64,000 nt of DNA from Clostridia bacterium (GCA_017462965.1 JAFTQC010000040.1:22890-86889); one strand, 5' to 3'; shown: positions 1-8,619, numbered from the stretch's first letter. Program-made: numbers and translations. Notes: a model not told the origin generated them from the letters alone.

Positions 1-1
1 C

Positions 2-301
2 AAAATTGCAAGGAGTTCCTACGAAGATCTCAATCAATTTGCACAGACGGCTCAAATCCTCAATGGCGTGTATATCCAAATTGAGGGTAACACCGCTAAA
101 GTGCCTGGCGATGACGGCGTTGACTTCTCCTACAAGCGTGCTCTCAGTGTTGCGAAATACCTGCAGGCGCTTGGGGTTGATTCGGAGCGTTTCATTATCA
201 TCGGTAACGGCGATACCAAGCCGATTGCCAGTAATGAAACTGAAGAGGGCAGAGCCGCAAATCGCCGCACTGAAGTGTACTTCAAGGTGATTGGTTACTA
301 A
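2..301 (+). CDS. OmpA-like peptidoglycan-binding domain protein, C-terminal fragment
   Basis: The frame is open from base 2, so the gene is cut by the window edge and only about 99 C-terminal residues are seen. The part NGDTKPIASNETEEGRAANR followed by RTEV is typical of the OmpA/MotB C-terminal domain, in which an NxxR...R segment contacts peptidoglycan diaminopimelate. In Gram-positives such domains are often fused to a phosphate-binding-like extracellular domain. The next gene encodes an SBP/vWA lipoprotein, so the two may act together at the cell surface (inference). Base composition is clearly GC-richer than the genes after 3.5 kb. No start codon is given because the N-terminus is missing. 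Confidence 0.75.
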   Translation, partial: KIARSSYEDLNQFAQTAQILNGVYIQIEGNTAKVPGDDGVDFSYKRALSVAKYLQALGVDSERFIIIGNGDTKPIASNETEEGRAANRRTEVYFKVIGY

Positions 302-311
302 GGTTTCTTGG

Positions 312-350
312 AAAGGGGAAGGAATTGCTTTAAAGTGATTCCTTCTCCTC
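312..350 (+). other. imperfect hairpin between the OmpA-like and vWA genes
   Basis: GAAGGAAT (318-325) pairs with ATTCCTTC (338-345) around a 12-base loop. No T-run follows, so it may be a weak terminator, a processing site or an attenuator between two cotranscribed genes. Confidence 0.3.
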
Positions 351-390
351 CTATAAATTTATGTTTTAATTCAAGGAGGCGGAATCCATA

Positions 391-2088
391 ATGAAGCGGA
401 AGTACTTCACATTTCTCATGGTTATCTTTATGCTGTTCGTGTTTACCGGGTGCGAACTGATGGAGCCTGTTTATCAGCCTGGTACGGTGACTAAGGAGAA
501 CGCTGTTGAGATTACCGATAAGCTCGGTATTTCTGTGCAGACGTCGAAGCCTGTCAAGGGAACGATTCCGGAGTTTGCGGCGGACAATGCAAATGCTGCG
601 GAGCCTGTATTTATGTACGAGCTTCCTTCAATCTCGAATTATCCGCTCGATGTTGAGGGAAAAGGAGAGGTAAACATTGAGGTGTTTGTACCGCTTGAGA
701 ACAATGGGAGCTCTATCCGAGAATTCGTATCGTATGCTGCGGAAATGTTCAACACAGCAGGTCTTACTGTCGGTGATCCCGCGAAAACTGTGTCTGTATC
801 AGTGCGTAGTCTCGAAGCGAGCCTCGCGGAAGAATATATCCTAAATGGGGTGTATTATCCCAAGGGATACGTCGCCGCGAATGAGCTTTACGGTGTCTTG
901 ATGCAGGAAAATGGTATCGAAGTTTCTTTGATGCAACCGAAAACTGCTGGTAACACGATGGGTGTTGTTACAAGCAAAGCAAAGTATGACGAATTGTGTG
1001 CCAAGTATGGTGAAATGACCATCGCCACGCTTATCAAGGCGAATGAAGATGGTGCAATTTCGATCGGCTATACCAATCCGACGAATAATCCTACTGGTCT
1101 TAACTTCGTCATTTCGATGCTGAGCTACTTCGATGCTAACAATCCGATGAGCATGGAGGCAACCACTGATTTCTCGAATTTCCAGAATACCGTTTCTGCG
1201 GTTTCGTTCTCGACGACTCAGATGAAGCAGGCTGTTTTGGATGGAGCTATTGATGCTTTCGTCCTTGAACATCAGGCTTTTGAGAGCGACGAATCGCTTA
1301 AGAATGATTTCGTGTTCATGCCTTTTGGTGTGCGCCATGACAATCCTCTTTATGCGGTCGGAACTCTTACTGACGAAGAAATGGCTGTTTTGAAGCTTTT
1401 CGGCGAGTATTTCGAGAATGATGCGGTGAAGGCACATGCAGCGCAGCTCGGCTTTGGCAAGAATGCTGAGTATGTAAGCACGGTTAAGAATTATTCTGGT
1501 GCGATGATTTCCACAATTCTTGATTTCTGGAAGGAAGAAAAGTCTTCTGGCAAGCAGATTGTGGCGGTATTCGTAGCGGATAGGTCTGGTAGCATGTCTT
1601 CGCGTGGAAAACTTGATGCGCTCAAGGAGTCCTTGAAGAATGCGATGCAGTATGTCGGTGAGCAGCATAAGGTTGGCCTTATTAGCTACAGCGGCACGGT
1701 TTACATCGATTTGCCGATTAGCGAGTTCACAACTGAGCAGCAGGAATACTACGTTGGTGCGATTGATTCGTGGAGCGCAAATGGCGGAACTGCCACTAAC
1801 AACGCGCTTCTCATCGCTCTGAAGCTTCTGCATGAAGAGCAGCAGGCGAATCCCAATATCAAGCCCATCGTATTCCTTCTCAGCGACGGTCACACCGAAA
1901 GCGGCTATTCGCTCAGCAGCACGAAGGAAATCATGGACGCTTACGATATCCCGATTTACACGATCGGCTATGAGGCAAACATCGACGAACTCAAGAAGAT
2001 CGCCGAAATCAATCAGGGCGCATTCATTAATGCGACCAGCGACGATGTTGGTTATATCTTGAAAACGCTCTTCGATGCGGAAATCTAA
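391..2088 (+). CDS. Lipoprotein with substrate-binding-protein-like domain and C-terminal von Willebrand A domain
   Basis: This 565-residue protein starts with a lipoprotein signal: MKRK, a hydrophobic stretch, then FTGC with the lipidated Cys near residue 21. Residues about 60-370 look like a periplasmic substrate-binding fold of the phosphate-binding/PBP type. Residues about 388-560 are a vWA domain with a complete MIDAS: DRSGS, the Thr of GGTATNN, and the Asp of LLSDGHTE. Such domains bind Mg2+ and mediate protein contacts. The start follows AAGGAGG at the usual distance. The gene is GC-rich, reads toward convergent telA, and uses CGG for Arg at codon 3, unlike the AT-rich genes. The function is unproven; a surface binding or assembly role with the upstream OmpA-like protein is likely. 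Confidence 0.7.
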   Translation: MKRKYFTFLMVIFMLFVFTGCELMEPVYQPGTVTKENAVEITDKLGISVQTSKPVKGTIPEFAADNANAAEPVFMYELPSISNYPLDVEGKGEVNIEVFVPLENNGSSIREFVSYAAEMFNTAGLTVGDPAKTVSVSVRSLEASLAEEYILNGVYYPKGYVAANELYGVLMQENGIEVSLMQPKTAGNTMGVVTSKAKYDELCAKYGEMTIATLIKANEDGAISIGYTNPTNNPTGLNFVISMLSYFDANNPMSMEATTDFSNFQNTVSAVSFSTTQMKQAVLDGAIDAFVLEHQAFESDESLKNDFVFMPFGVRHDNPLYAVGTLTDEEMAVLKLFGEYFENDAVKAHAAQLGFGKNAEYVSTVKNYSGAMISTILDFWKEEKSSGKQIVAVFVADRSGSMSSRGKLDALKESLKNAMQYVGEQHKVGLISYSGTVYIDLPISEFTTEQQEYYVGAIDSWSANGGTATNNALLIALKLLHEEQQANPNIKPIVFLLSDGHTESGYSLSSTKEIMDAYDIPIYTIGYEANIDELKKIAEINQGAFINATSDDVGYILKTLFDAEI

Positions 2089-2099
2089 CCATTGTGAAA

Positions 2100-2131
2100 T
2101 CGTCCACGAGGGACGTCCGTCAAATGGACGA
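2100..2131 (+). repeat. GGGACGTCC palindrome, family D
   Basis: TCGTCCA (2100-2106) pairs with TGGACGA (2125-2131) around a CGAGGGACGTCCGTCAAA core. Similar copies lie at 22194-22225 and 43557-43589. Confidence 0.75.
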
Positions 2132-2136
2132 AACTC

Positions 2137-2171
2137 AAAAAAAGAAAACCAGGAATTTCTTCCTGGTTTTC
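2137..2171 (-). terminator. Terminator of telA, between convergent genes
   Basis: GAAAACCAGGAA (2144-2155) pairs perfectly with TTCCTGGTTTTC (2160-2171) around a 4-base loop. On the minus strand the stem is followed by seven T residues, so it fits an intrinsic terminator for telA. It may also slow transcription arriving from the vWA gene. Confidence 0.8.
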
Positions 2172-2177
2172 TTGCGT

Positions 2178-2214
2178 AAAAAAGGACAAAGGGACGGGGC
2201 TTTTGTCCTTTTTT
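2178..2214. repeat. GGGACGGGGC palindrome, family A
   Basis: AAAAAAGGACAAA, the GGGACGGGGC core and TTTTGTCCTTTTTT form a hairpin that ends three bases from the telA stop codon. It lies inside the GC-rich block, which shows this block belongs to the same repeat-bearing genome. Confidence 0.8.
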
Positions 2215-2217
2215 GTG

Positions 2218-3366
2218 TTACATCTGGAGAAGCTTGTTCTTGAGATCCCTTTCAAGGAGCTGAAGTTCGGCTTCGGCACTGTGACGCTTTTCGCGACCAT
2301 CGGCCTGAATCTGCTGGACTTCCGTGATGGTGTCGATGAGCTTCTGGTTGGTCTCGACGAGAGTCTCGATGTCGATGATACCACGCTCTGCTTCGCGAGC
2401 AACATCGATAGTACCGGTCTTCAGATTCTCTGCATTCTTGCGGAGCAGATTGTTGGTCATGTTGGTAACACTCCTTTGTGCTCTCATGGCGTTCATCGAG
2501 TTGGCGAGGCCGAGAGCGATGACCATCTGACTCTTCCAAAGAGGAATAGTATTCACGACGGTCGACTGGATCTTGTCAATGAGCAACGAATCATTGCCCT
2601 GGAGGAGACGGATCTGCGATGCCATTTGCATGGCGACGGTGCGGGAAAGCATAAGGTCATGAAGCTTCTTGTCGAAGCGCTCGAGTGCATCCGCAAAGTC
2701 CTTGTACTCCATGGCTGCCTGATGGTCAGACGTGTTCTGCGCAGCGATACGAAGTTCTTCGAGGCGAGTTGTACGAAGTTCTTCGAGACGCTTCTTGCCG
2801 GCCAGGATGTACATGGAGAGTTCCTTGAAGTAGTGCTGATTGTGCAGGTAAAGCTCGTCGAGCATCTTGAGGTCTTGCATCAGCGTGAGCTGGTGTTCTT
2901 CAAGATGACCAACGATACGTTCAACGTTCGTGGAAACCTTGGAATACTGGGTACGCAGACCAGAAACCAATTTCTTCAGCTTTCGAAGGCTGGCATTGTT
3001 GAACTTGGCGGTATCGGGAGAGAAGTCCTCGAGTTCGCCAATCAGGTCAGTCAGCATACCACCGGCATCGCCGAGATCTCTTGTGCGAACCCGTTCCAAA
3101 GTGGTGTCAGAAAACGCAGCAATTTTCTTCTGCGCACCAGCACCATACTGGAGAACCAGGCCGCTGTCAGAGACGTCGATTTGCTTGGTGAAGGCTTCGA
3201 TTTGGGCCAGTTCCTTCTCGGAAAACGCTGCTTCCATCTCAGTGATTTCGGTTCTGGAATTATCGGCAGGGGCAACAGGAGTCGTGGTGATTTCAGGCTC
3301 GGCCTGAGGGGCGAGTTCCAAAGTGATTTCGGGCATCGCCATGGCTTGAGAAGTAGTGTTGCTCAT
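2218..3366 (-). CDS. telA: Toxic anion resistance protein, TelA family
   Basis: This 382-residue soluble protein has no signal peptide and is largely helical, with long charged coiled-coil stretches over about residues 60-380. Recognisable TelA-family features include a conserved GAGAQKKIAAFSDTTLERVR-type segment near residue 75, LMLSRTVAMQMASQIRLLQ and the NTIPLWKSQMVIALGL segment. The family is linked to tellurite and other toxic-anion resistance and is often found next to XpaC or vWA genes, but its biochemical role is unsettled. The start follows AGGAGG, and a good promoter lies upstream at 3407-3435. The gene is GC-rich like its two neighbours. It converges on the vWA lipoprotein gene and shares the terminator region with it. 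Confidence 0.85.
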   Translation of the reverse strand: MSNTTSQAMAMPEITLELAPQAEPEITTTPVAPADNSRTEITEMEAAFSEKELAQIEAFTKQIDVSDSGLVLQYGAGAQKKIAAFSDTTLERVRTRDLGDAGGMLTDLIGELEDFSPDTAKFNNASLRKLKKLVSGLRTQYSKVSTNVERIVGHLEEHQLTLMQDLKMLDELYLHNQHYFKELSMYILAGKKRLEELRTTRLEELRIAAQNTSDHQAAMEYKDFADALERFDKKLHDLMLSRTVAMQMASQIRLLQGNDSLLIDKIQSTVVNTIPLWKSQMVIALGLANSMNAMRAQRSVTNMTNNLLRKNAENLKTGTIDVAREAERGIIDIETLVETNQKLIDTITEVQQIQADGREKRHSAEAELQLLERDLKNKLLQM

Positions 3367-3406
3367 GTAAAAAACCTCCTAAAAAATTTATGGATTTACC
3401 GCAAAC

Positions 3407-3435
3407 AATATATCACAGAACGCTAATTATGTCAA
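3407..3435 (-). promoter_or_regulatory. Promoter of telA
   Basis: On the minus strand TTGACA (3430-3435) and TATATT (3407-3412) are 17 bases apart, a good housekeeping sigma-factor promoter about 40 bases upstream of the telA start. Confidence 0.7.
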
Positions 3436-3439
3436 TTGA

Positions 3440-3503
3440 TTAGCAAGAGGGATGCCCCTTTTTGATAAAAAAATTATCAAAAAGGGGCGTCCCTCTTGAT
3501 GAA
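3440..3503. repeat. Inverted pair of GGGACGCCCC palindromes, family C
   Basis: Two copies face each other: TTAGCAAGAGGGATGCCCC then TTTTTGATAA, and TTATCAAAAAGGGGCGTCCC then TCTTGATGA, separated by only a few A residues. Together they can fold into one long hairpin. They mark the boundary between the GC-rich island and the AT-rich genes. Confidence 0.8.
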
Positions 3504-3571
3504 CTCTTGATGAATTTTTTGACAAAAAAGACAACTGGAAGAAATTTTTTGGTTCCAGTTGTCATATAATT

Positions 3572-5011
3572 TTAAACTATATAAATTCCGCCTACTTTTT
3601 TGCTTGTTGTAACGCCAAGTCCGTTGTTTTTTGAATAAGTATCACTTTCTCCAATAATTATTGTGTCGCCAGCAGAAATGTATCCAGCCTCTTTAGCAAA
3701 TTCAATTCCTTCTTTAATCATGTCAGTTTCATCGTTTGAGTCATTTACTAAGATTGGAGTTACATTCCAAACGGCATTAAGTCTTCTTGCAGTTGTTTCG
3801 TTAGGAGTAAGAGCAATTACAGGGCAACTAGGTTTGAAACTTGCAATTGCGCGAGGTGTATGTCCACCAGCAGAAACCGAAATGATCGCTTTAGCATTTG
3901 TTTGCATAGCAAGCTCGCAAAGAGAATGTCCAACAATCATATTTAAACGATTATTGATAAGAGAACTTTGATCAAGTTTAGAAAATCTCTTCCAATAATC
4001 AATTTCATTTTCAACAGCTTTTGTAATTCTGGCCATCATGGCAACGCATTCAACAGGATAATTTCCAGCGGCAACTTCTCCTGAAAGCATAACGCAAGTT
4101 GTACCATCATAAACAGCATTTGCAACGTCGTTAACTTCAGCTCTTGTAGGGCGAGGAGAAGAAGTCATTGATTCTAACATTTGAGTAGCAACGATAACAA
4201 TTTTTCCTTTTTGATTACATTTTTCAATGAATTCCTTTTGAAGCGAAGGAACTTTTTCAACAGGAACCTCAACACCTAAATCACCACGTGCAACCATGAT
4301 ACCGTCAGCAACATCAAGAATAGCATCAAAATTATTAACTCCCTCTTGGTTTTCGATTTTAGCAATGACATTAATATGAGGAGCATCAAGTTCCTTTAAC
4401 AAATCTTTTATTGCAATAACATCCTCAGCTTTTCTAATAAATGATGCAGCAATAATATCAAATCCCTTATGAACACCAAAAGTAATATCGTCTTTATCCT
4501 TTTCAGTTAATAATGGAAAATTTAAAGCAAGACCGGGAACATTCACACTCTTCCTATTAGTTAATTTTCCTCCATGAAGAACGCGGCACTTAATGTCTTT
4601 ACCAACAATCTCATCAACACATAATTCAATTAATCCATCATTGATAAGAATAATTGAACCTACAGAAACTTCTTCTGCAAGTGTAGGATAATTAACATGA
4701 ACTCTTTCCTTTGAGCCATCGCACTCATCATGAGCCAATGTGAAAAATTGATCATCTTCCAAAAAAACAGATTCAGTTAAGAAAGTTCCAATTCTAATTT
4801 CTGGACCTTTAGTATCAAGCATCATTGCGATAGGTAAATTAAGTTCTTCGCGAACACTTTTAAATAATTCAATTCTTTTTTCTTGATCTGCATAATCACC
4901 ATGCGAAAAATTAAATCTTGCAACATCCATACCAGCAGCACAAACTCTTGAAAGAGTTCGTACATCATCAACCGCAGGACCAAGGGTGCAAACAATCTTA
5001 GTACGTTTCAT
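3572..5011 (-). CDS. pyk: Pyruvate kinase
   Basis: Catalyses the last glycolytic step, phosphoenolpyruvate plus ADP to pyruvate plus ATP. It has 479 residues from MKRTKIVCTLGPA, a start chosen because AAAGGATTGATATT precedes it; an in-frame start ten codons upstream lacks such a site. Visible family signatures include the N-terminal KIVCTLGPA strand, FNFSHGDY, MLDTKGPEIRIG, the active-site IAKIENQEGV (metal and substrate ligands), MVARGDLGVE and the ATQMLESM loop. The length matches pyruvate kinases without the extra C-terminal PEP-utiliser-like domain of Bacillus. A family A hairpin lies directly upstream, so the leader may be structured. It stands next to the alpha-glucan genes and would use the sugar phosphates they release. 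Confidence 0.95.
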   Translation of the reverse strand: MKRTKIVCTLGPAVDDVRTLSRVCAAGMDVARFNFSHGDYADQEKRIELFKSVREELNLPIAMMLDTKGPEIRIGTFLTESVFLEDDQFFTLAHDECDGSKERVHVNYPTLAEEVSVGSIILINDGLIELCVDEIVGKDIKCRVLHGGKLTNRKSVNVPGLALNFPLLTEKDKDDITFGVHKGFDIIAASFIRKAEDVIAIKDLLKELDAPHINVIAKIENQEGVNNFDAILDVADGIMVARGDLGVEVPVEKVPSLQKEFIEKCNQKGKIVIVATQMLESMTSSPRPTRAEVNDVANAVYDGTTCVMLSGEVAAGNYPVECVAMMARITKAVENEIDYWKRFSKLDQSSLINNRLNMIVGHSLCELAMQTNAKAIISVSAGGHTPRAIASFKPSCPVIALTPNETTARRLNAVWNVTPILVNDSNDETDMIKEGIEFAKEAGYISAGDTIIIGESDTYSKNNGLGVTTSKKVGGIYIV

Positions 5012-5028
5012 AATATCAATCCTTTCAT

Positions 5029-5067
5029 AAAAAAAGGACAAAGGGACGGGGCTTTTGTCCTTTTTTA
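5029..5067. repeat. GGGACGGGGC palindrome, family A, upstream of pyk
   Basis: AAAAAAAGGACAAA, the GGGACGGGGC core and TTTTGTCCTTTTTT lie just ahead of the pyk ribosome-binding site. An inverted copy lies at 5178-5217 across a 110-bp spacer. Confidence 0.8.
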
Positions 5068-5177
5068 TGTCTAAAAATTTGAATGTATGCTAAGTTTGAG
5101 TATAGAACATAGCATTTTTTACAATTATCCATTATCTATATTGTAGTAACGACTATTTTTATTTATATGATCTTTTT

Positions 5178-5217
5178 CAAAAAAGGACAAAAGCCCCGTC
5201 CCCTTGTCCTTTTTTAT
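5178..5217. repeat. GGGACGGGGC palindrome, family A, inverted copy after glgP
   Basis: This is the reverse-orientation partner of the copy at 5029-5067, placed six bases downstream of the glgP stop. The stem plus T-run could also terminate glgP transcription. The 110 bp between the two copies is AT-rich and shows no gene; it must hold the pyk promoter, which I cannot place confidently. Confidence 0.8.
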
Positions 5218-5223
5218 AAATTC

Positions 5224-7785
5224 TTATTTAGTTAACCACTTGCATAGTGATAAATCGTGTTTGTTTATTAGTAAATCATGTTTTGGTAAGACTCTGAATG
5301 TGTAGCCGTAGTTACCGCCATCGTCGATTGATAAATCGGCAGAATATTCGTATTCAGATTCACCAACATTTTTATCTACTTTCATTTCTGTGTATAAGCT
5401 GTTTGTCATTTTACCTTGTTCATCGATGCGACCGCAATACACTTCAACAGTAACATCTTCGGGAGCAAGACCGTTTAAAGAAACGTTGCAGCACATTTTA
5501 ATGTTGTTTCCAGCTTTTACAGAAAGTTCATCAAGTGGAGTAGAAGGATTAATTTTAATCATTGACCACTTTGATTTTAAATTGTGTTCCCAACCAAGAT
5601 AGTTATTAACAGAATCAACATTTGAAGTAATCATGTTAGTTCTGTTAATTTGAGGAATATATAATTTGTTTAGGTAGTCAACTAACATTCTACCAGTATT
5701 ATAAATTCCACCAACAGTCTTGATTGAACATTTCATTTTCTTTACCCACTTAGAATTTAGTTCATCAGAATCTTTAGAGTAGTAAAGAGGAATAATTTCA
5801 TTTTCTAATATATTGTAAATGCTTTGTGAATCAGCATTGTCTTGCAATTCATAGTTAGTATACTCAGTGTCATCGCCGATAGCCCAACCATTTGAACCAT
5901 CATAGCCTTCGTACCACCAACCATCTAAAATACTAAAGTTTATAACACCGTTAACACCAGCTTTTTCACCACTAGTACCACTAGCTTCAAGTGGACGTCT
6001 TGGATTGTTAAGCCAAACATCAACACCGCTAACAAGATATCTTGCAACGTACATATTATAATTTTCAAGAATGAAAACTTTACCTTTAAATTGTGGCATT
6101 TCAGAAATTTCATAAATACGTTTAACCAAATCTTGACCTTGAACGTCAGCAGGGTGAGGTTTTCCAGCAAAAACGATTTGAACAGGTTTAGTAGGATCAT
6201 TCAAAAGTTTTGTGATTTTTTCTAAATCTTTAAAAATCAAATCGGCACGTTTATAAGTAGCAAAACGTCTAGCAAAACCAATTGTAAGAACGTTTGGATC
6301 AAACATCTTATCGATTTCGTTCAATTCTTCTGGTGAAACACCGTGTCTCATTTTTTGAGTTCTAATATTTTTTCTAATAAGATTACCAAGTTTATTTTTT
6401 TGAATCATATGAGCATCCCAAAGAGCTTGATCTGGAATGTTGTCAATATCGTTCCAAACTTCAGCATCGTAAACTTGTTCTTGCCAGAATGGACGCATGT
6501 ATGCGTTGTATAATTCTTTTAAAGTAGGAGCAAGCCATGTGCAAGTATGAATTCCATTTGTAACGTAATCTATAGGTATCTCGTTAGAAGCAGTTTCTGG
6601 CCAAAGGTCCGAAAAAAGTTCTTGAGAAACTTCGCCATGAAGCTTACTAACACCATTTTTTGCACCTGCAATTTTAAGTGCAAGAACAGCCATGTTAAAG
6701 CCTTCGTGGAAAGCATTTTCACGCTTAGCGCCTAAATTCATGAAATCATTTTTTGAAAGTCCAAGATCTTGATAGTAATTGTAAAAATATCGATCTACTA
6801 AATCGATAGGGAAGATATCGTTACCAGCAGGAACAGGTGTATGAGTTGTGAAAATAGTGCAAGCAGAAGCCATTTTTCTTGCAACTTCAAAAGAAACCTG
6901 TTTTTCTTCCATGAAATTTTTAATAACTTCAAGAGCAACGAAAGAAGAGTGACCTTCATTCATGTGATAAACAGTAGGATCAATACCTAAAGTTTTAAGA
7001 AGTTTCATACCACCGATACCAAGAATAACTTCTTGAGAAATTCTCATTTCTTGGTTTCCACCATAAAGTTTCAAAGTTAGTTGCCTATCCATGTTAGAAT
7101 TTAAATCAATATCTGTATCAAGAAGATATAGTGTAACTCTACCAACAGCAATACTCCAAACTTTTAAGTATATAATTCTTCCAGGAAACTCTACAGAAAT
7201 AATTAAATCATTTCCATCTTTATCAAGAACAGGCGAAATCGGTAAATCCTCCATAACACTAGGAGAATAGTCGAAAAGTTCACTACCATCTCTGTTTATA
7301 AATTGATTAAAATAACCTTGTTTGTATAAAAGTCCAATTGGAGTAAAAGGAATACCAAGATCACTAGCAGATTTACAATGGTCACCAGAAAGGATACCAA
7401 GACCACCAGCATAAATTGGCAATACTTCATCTAAACCATATTCGGCAGAAAAATATGCAATTCTATCATTTTTATTATTTGGGAAAGTACGATTGTAGTA
7501 AGTATTATCAGTAGATAAATAATTCTTAAAATTATCGATAATCAAATCATAATCTTTTAAGAATTCACTATCATTTGCAACTTCCATTAATCTTTTTTGG
7601 CTAATTCGTGAAAGAAATTTTACAGGATTTTTTCCAACTTTCATGAATAAATCTGAATCAATATAATCATATAAACGAAGCGCATAAGAATTCCAAGACC
7701 ACCATAGGTTATTTGCCATAGTAGCAAGATCCGAAATTCGTTCTGGCAATTGTGGTTTTACAGTAATTTTTCCGAACAAGTACAC
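5224..7785 (-). CDS. glgP: Alpha-glucan (glycogen/maltodextrin) phosphorylase, GT35
   Basis: Releases glucose-1-phosphate from alpha-1,4-glucan using phosphate and PLP. The protein has 853 residues if it starts at the GTG at 7785, chosen because AAAGGAGG lies 8 bases before it; the longer frame back to 7926 runs through the promoter. Residues about 10-110 match the DUF3417 N-terminal domain of the bacterial/archaeal phosphorylase type, with a NNLWWSWN motif. YFSAEYGLDE, HMNEGHSSF and the PLP-lysine segment SGTSGEKAGVNGV are present. A C-terminal extension of about 100 residues looks like a beta domain. It pairs with the GH57 enzyme and GT4 synthase-like gene further on, and supplies hexose phosphate to glycolysis beside pyk. 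Confidence 0.93.
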   Translation of the reverse strand: MYLFGKITVKPQLPERISDLATMANNLWWSWNSYALRLYDYIDSDLFMKVGKNPVKFLSRISQKRLMEVANDSEFLKDYDLIIDNFKNYLSTDNTYYNRTFPNNKNDRIAYFSAEYGLDEVLPIYAGGLGILSGDHCKSASDLGIPFTPIGLLYKQGYFNQFINRDGSELFDYSPSVMEDLPISPVLDKDGNDLIISVEFPGRIIYLKVWSIAVGRVTLYLLDTDIDLNSNMDRQLTLKLYGGNQEMRISQEVILGIGGMKLLKTLGIDPTVYHMNEGHSSFVALEVIKNFMEEKQVSFEVARKMASACTIFTTHTPVPAGNDIFPIDLVDRYFYNYYQDLGLSKNDFMNLGAKRENAFHEGFNMAVLALKIAGAKNGVSKLHGEVSQELFSDLWPETASNEIPIDYVTNGIHTCTWLAPTLKELYNAYMRPFWQEQVYDAEVWNDIDNIPDQALWDAHMIQKNKLGNLIRKNIRTQKMRHGVSPEELNEIDKMFDPNVLTIGFARRFATYKRADLIFKDLEKITKLLNDPTKPVQIVFAGKPHPADVQGQDLVKRIYEISEMPQFKGKVFILENYNMYVARYLVSGVDVWLNNPRRPLEASGTSGEKAGVNGVINFSILDGWWYEGYDGSNGWAIGDDTEYTNYELQDNADSQSIYNILENEIIPLYYSKDSDELNSKWVKKMKCSIKTVGGIYNTGRMLVDYLNKLYIPQINRTNMITSNVDSVNNYLGWEHNLKSKWSMIKINPSTPLDELSVKAGNNIKMCCNVSLNGLAPEDVTVEVYCGRIDEQGKMTNSLYTEMKVDKNVGESEYEYSADLSIDDGGNYGYTFRVLPKHDLLINKHDLSLCKWLTK

Positions 7786-7827
7786 TTTGATTTCCTCCTT
7801 TGTAATCATATGTTTACACACATCAAC

Positions 7828-7856
7828 ATTATCTCGTACTTGAAAATTTTTGTCAA
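7828..7856 (-). promoter_or_regulatory. Promoter of glgP
   Basis: TTGACA (7851-7856) and GATAAT (7828-7833) on the minus strand are separated by 17 bases. The -35 box overlaps the last codon of the upstream frame. The mRNA would start just before the AAAGGAGG that sets the GTG start. Confidence 0.75.
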
Positions 7857-8527
7857 TATTTTGCACAGGTCTTTTCAACGATATTTTCGAGATGTTCCAA
7901 ATAATTATCAAGTTTGAAATATACAAAATGCTCAGGATAAATATAATTACAATTTCTAAAATTCATTAGAAGCTTCGTAAGAATCAAATCTTTTCTATAT
8001 AGGTATAGTTTCTTTGATTCGCTAGACGGAAAATTAGAATCCAACACAATTTGTAAAATATTCTTAAGTCTACTCATGCTATAAGGCGATAAATCTTTAT
8101 GTTGTGATGACAAAATTTGATGAGTTATTCTTAGCTCATAAAAATCAATAATTAATTCAGAGAGGATGATAGAAAGGTTGGTGTATAAGTAAATATAACT
8201 TTGATAAATATTATTATATTTTTGTTTCTTCAAAACTTTATTGTAAAAACTTTCGCACTTTATGACTATGGTATAAATACCATTTATTTTTTTAGCAAAA
8301 AAATGAATTCTTTGGTATTCAGTTAGTTTCCTAATCAACAACCTATAAAAATTTCTAGATTGAATTTTAATTATAATAAATTTTGGACTCAAAAGTTCAC
8401 GCTCCTTAGCAGGGGGGACGCCCCTTTTTGGTAAAAGTTTCATCAAGAGGGACAGCCCTTTTTGATAAAAAGGAATCTTTGTGTTTGCTGGTAATTCTTG
8501 ATTTGCAATATATATTGTTTGTACCAT
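7853..8527 (-). CDS. Possible truncated YtxC-like sporulation protein with repeat sequence in its 5' part
   Basis: This open frame has 224 codons. Residues 46-224 look like real protein. The end, YPEHFVYFKLDNYLEHLE then NIVEK, resembles the GFxxFRLxxYxxxLxxIVDxA segment of YtxC-family sporulation proteins, and the part before it (tyrosine-rich helical, then RKDLILTKLL) fits the same family. The roughly 50 C-terminal residues expected after that segment are missing. Codons 21-42 are translated from two family C palindromes that keep the frame open. No Shine-Dalgarno site precedes the ATG at 8527. An AAGGAG partly made by the repeat precedes a TTG at 8392, which would give 179 residues. It may be a decaying gene; the family assignment is tentative. 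Confidence 0.4.
   Translation of the reverse strand: MVQTIYIANQELPANTKIPFYQKGLSLLMKLLPKRGVPPAKERELLSPKFIIIKIQSRNFYRLLIRKLTEYQRIHFFAKKINGIYTIVIKCESFYNKVLKKQKYNNIYQSYIYLYTNLSIILSELIIDFYELRITHQILSSQHKDLSPYSMSRLKNILQIVLDSNFPSSESKKLYLYRKDLILTKLLMNFRNCNYIYPEHFVYFKLDNYLEHLENIVEKTCAKY
8405..8470. repeat. Two tandem family C palindromes inside an open reading frame
   Basis: AGCAGGGGGGACGCCCC then TTTTTGGT, followed by ATCAAGAGGGACAGCCC then TTTTTGAT. Both lie in the 5' part of the minus-strand frame 7853-8527 and do not break it. Confidence 0.75.
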
Positions 8528-8619
8528 AATAAAAACGTTATTAGAGATAAAAAATTTTATTAAAATGTATTTTTCTGTTATAACTATTGTGTATACTCAT
8601 TTTAAAGGATTTATTTACT

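Noticed and set aside
841..1893. 350-codon minus-strand frame opposite the vWA lipoprotein gene
   Set aside because: It lies entirely antisense to a well-supported gene, has no ribosome-binding site and no recognisable domain.
7786..7926. Longer N-terminus for the glycogen phosphorylase
   Set aside because: The extra 47 codons cover the promoter and the AAAGGAGG that sets the GTG start at 7785, and they have no family similarity.
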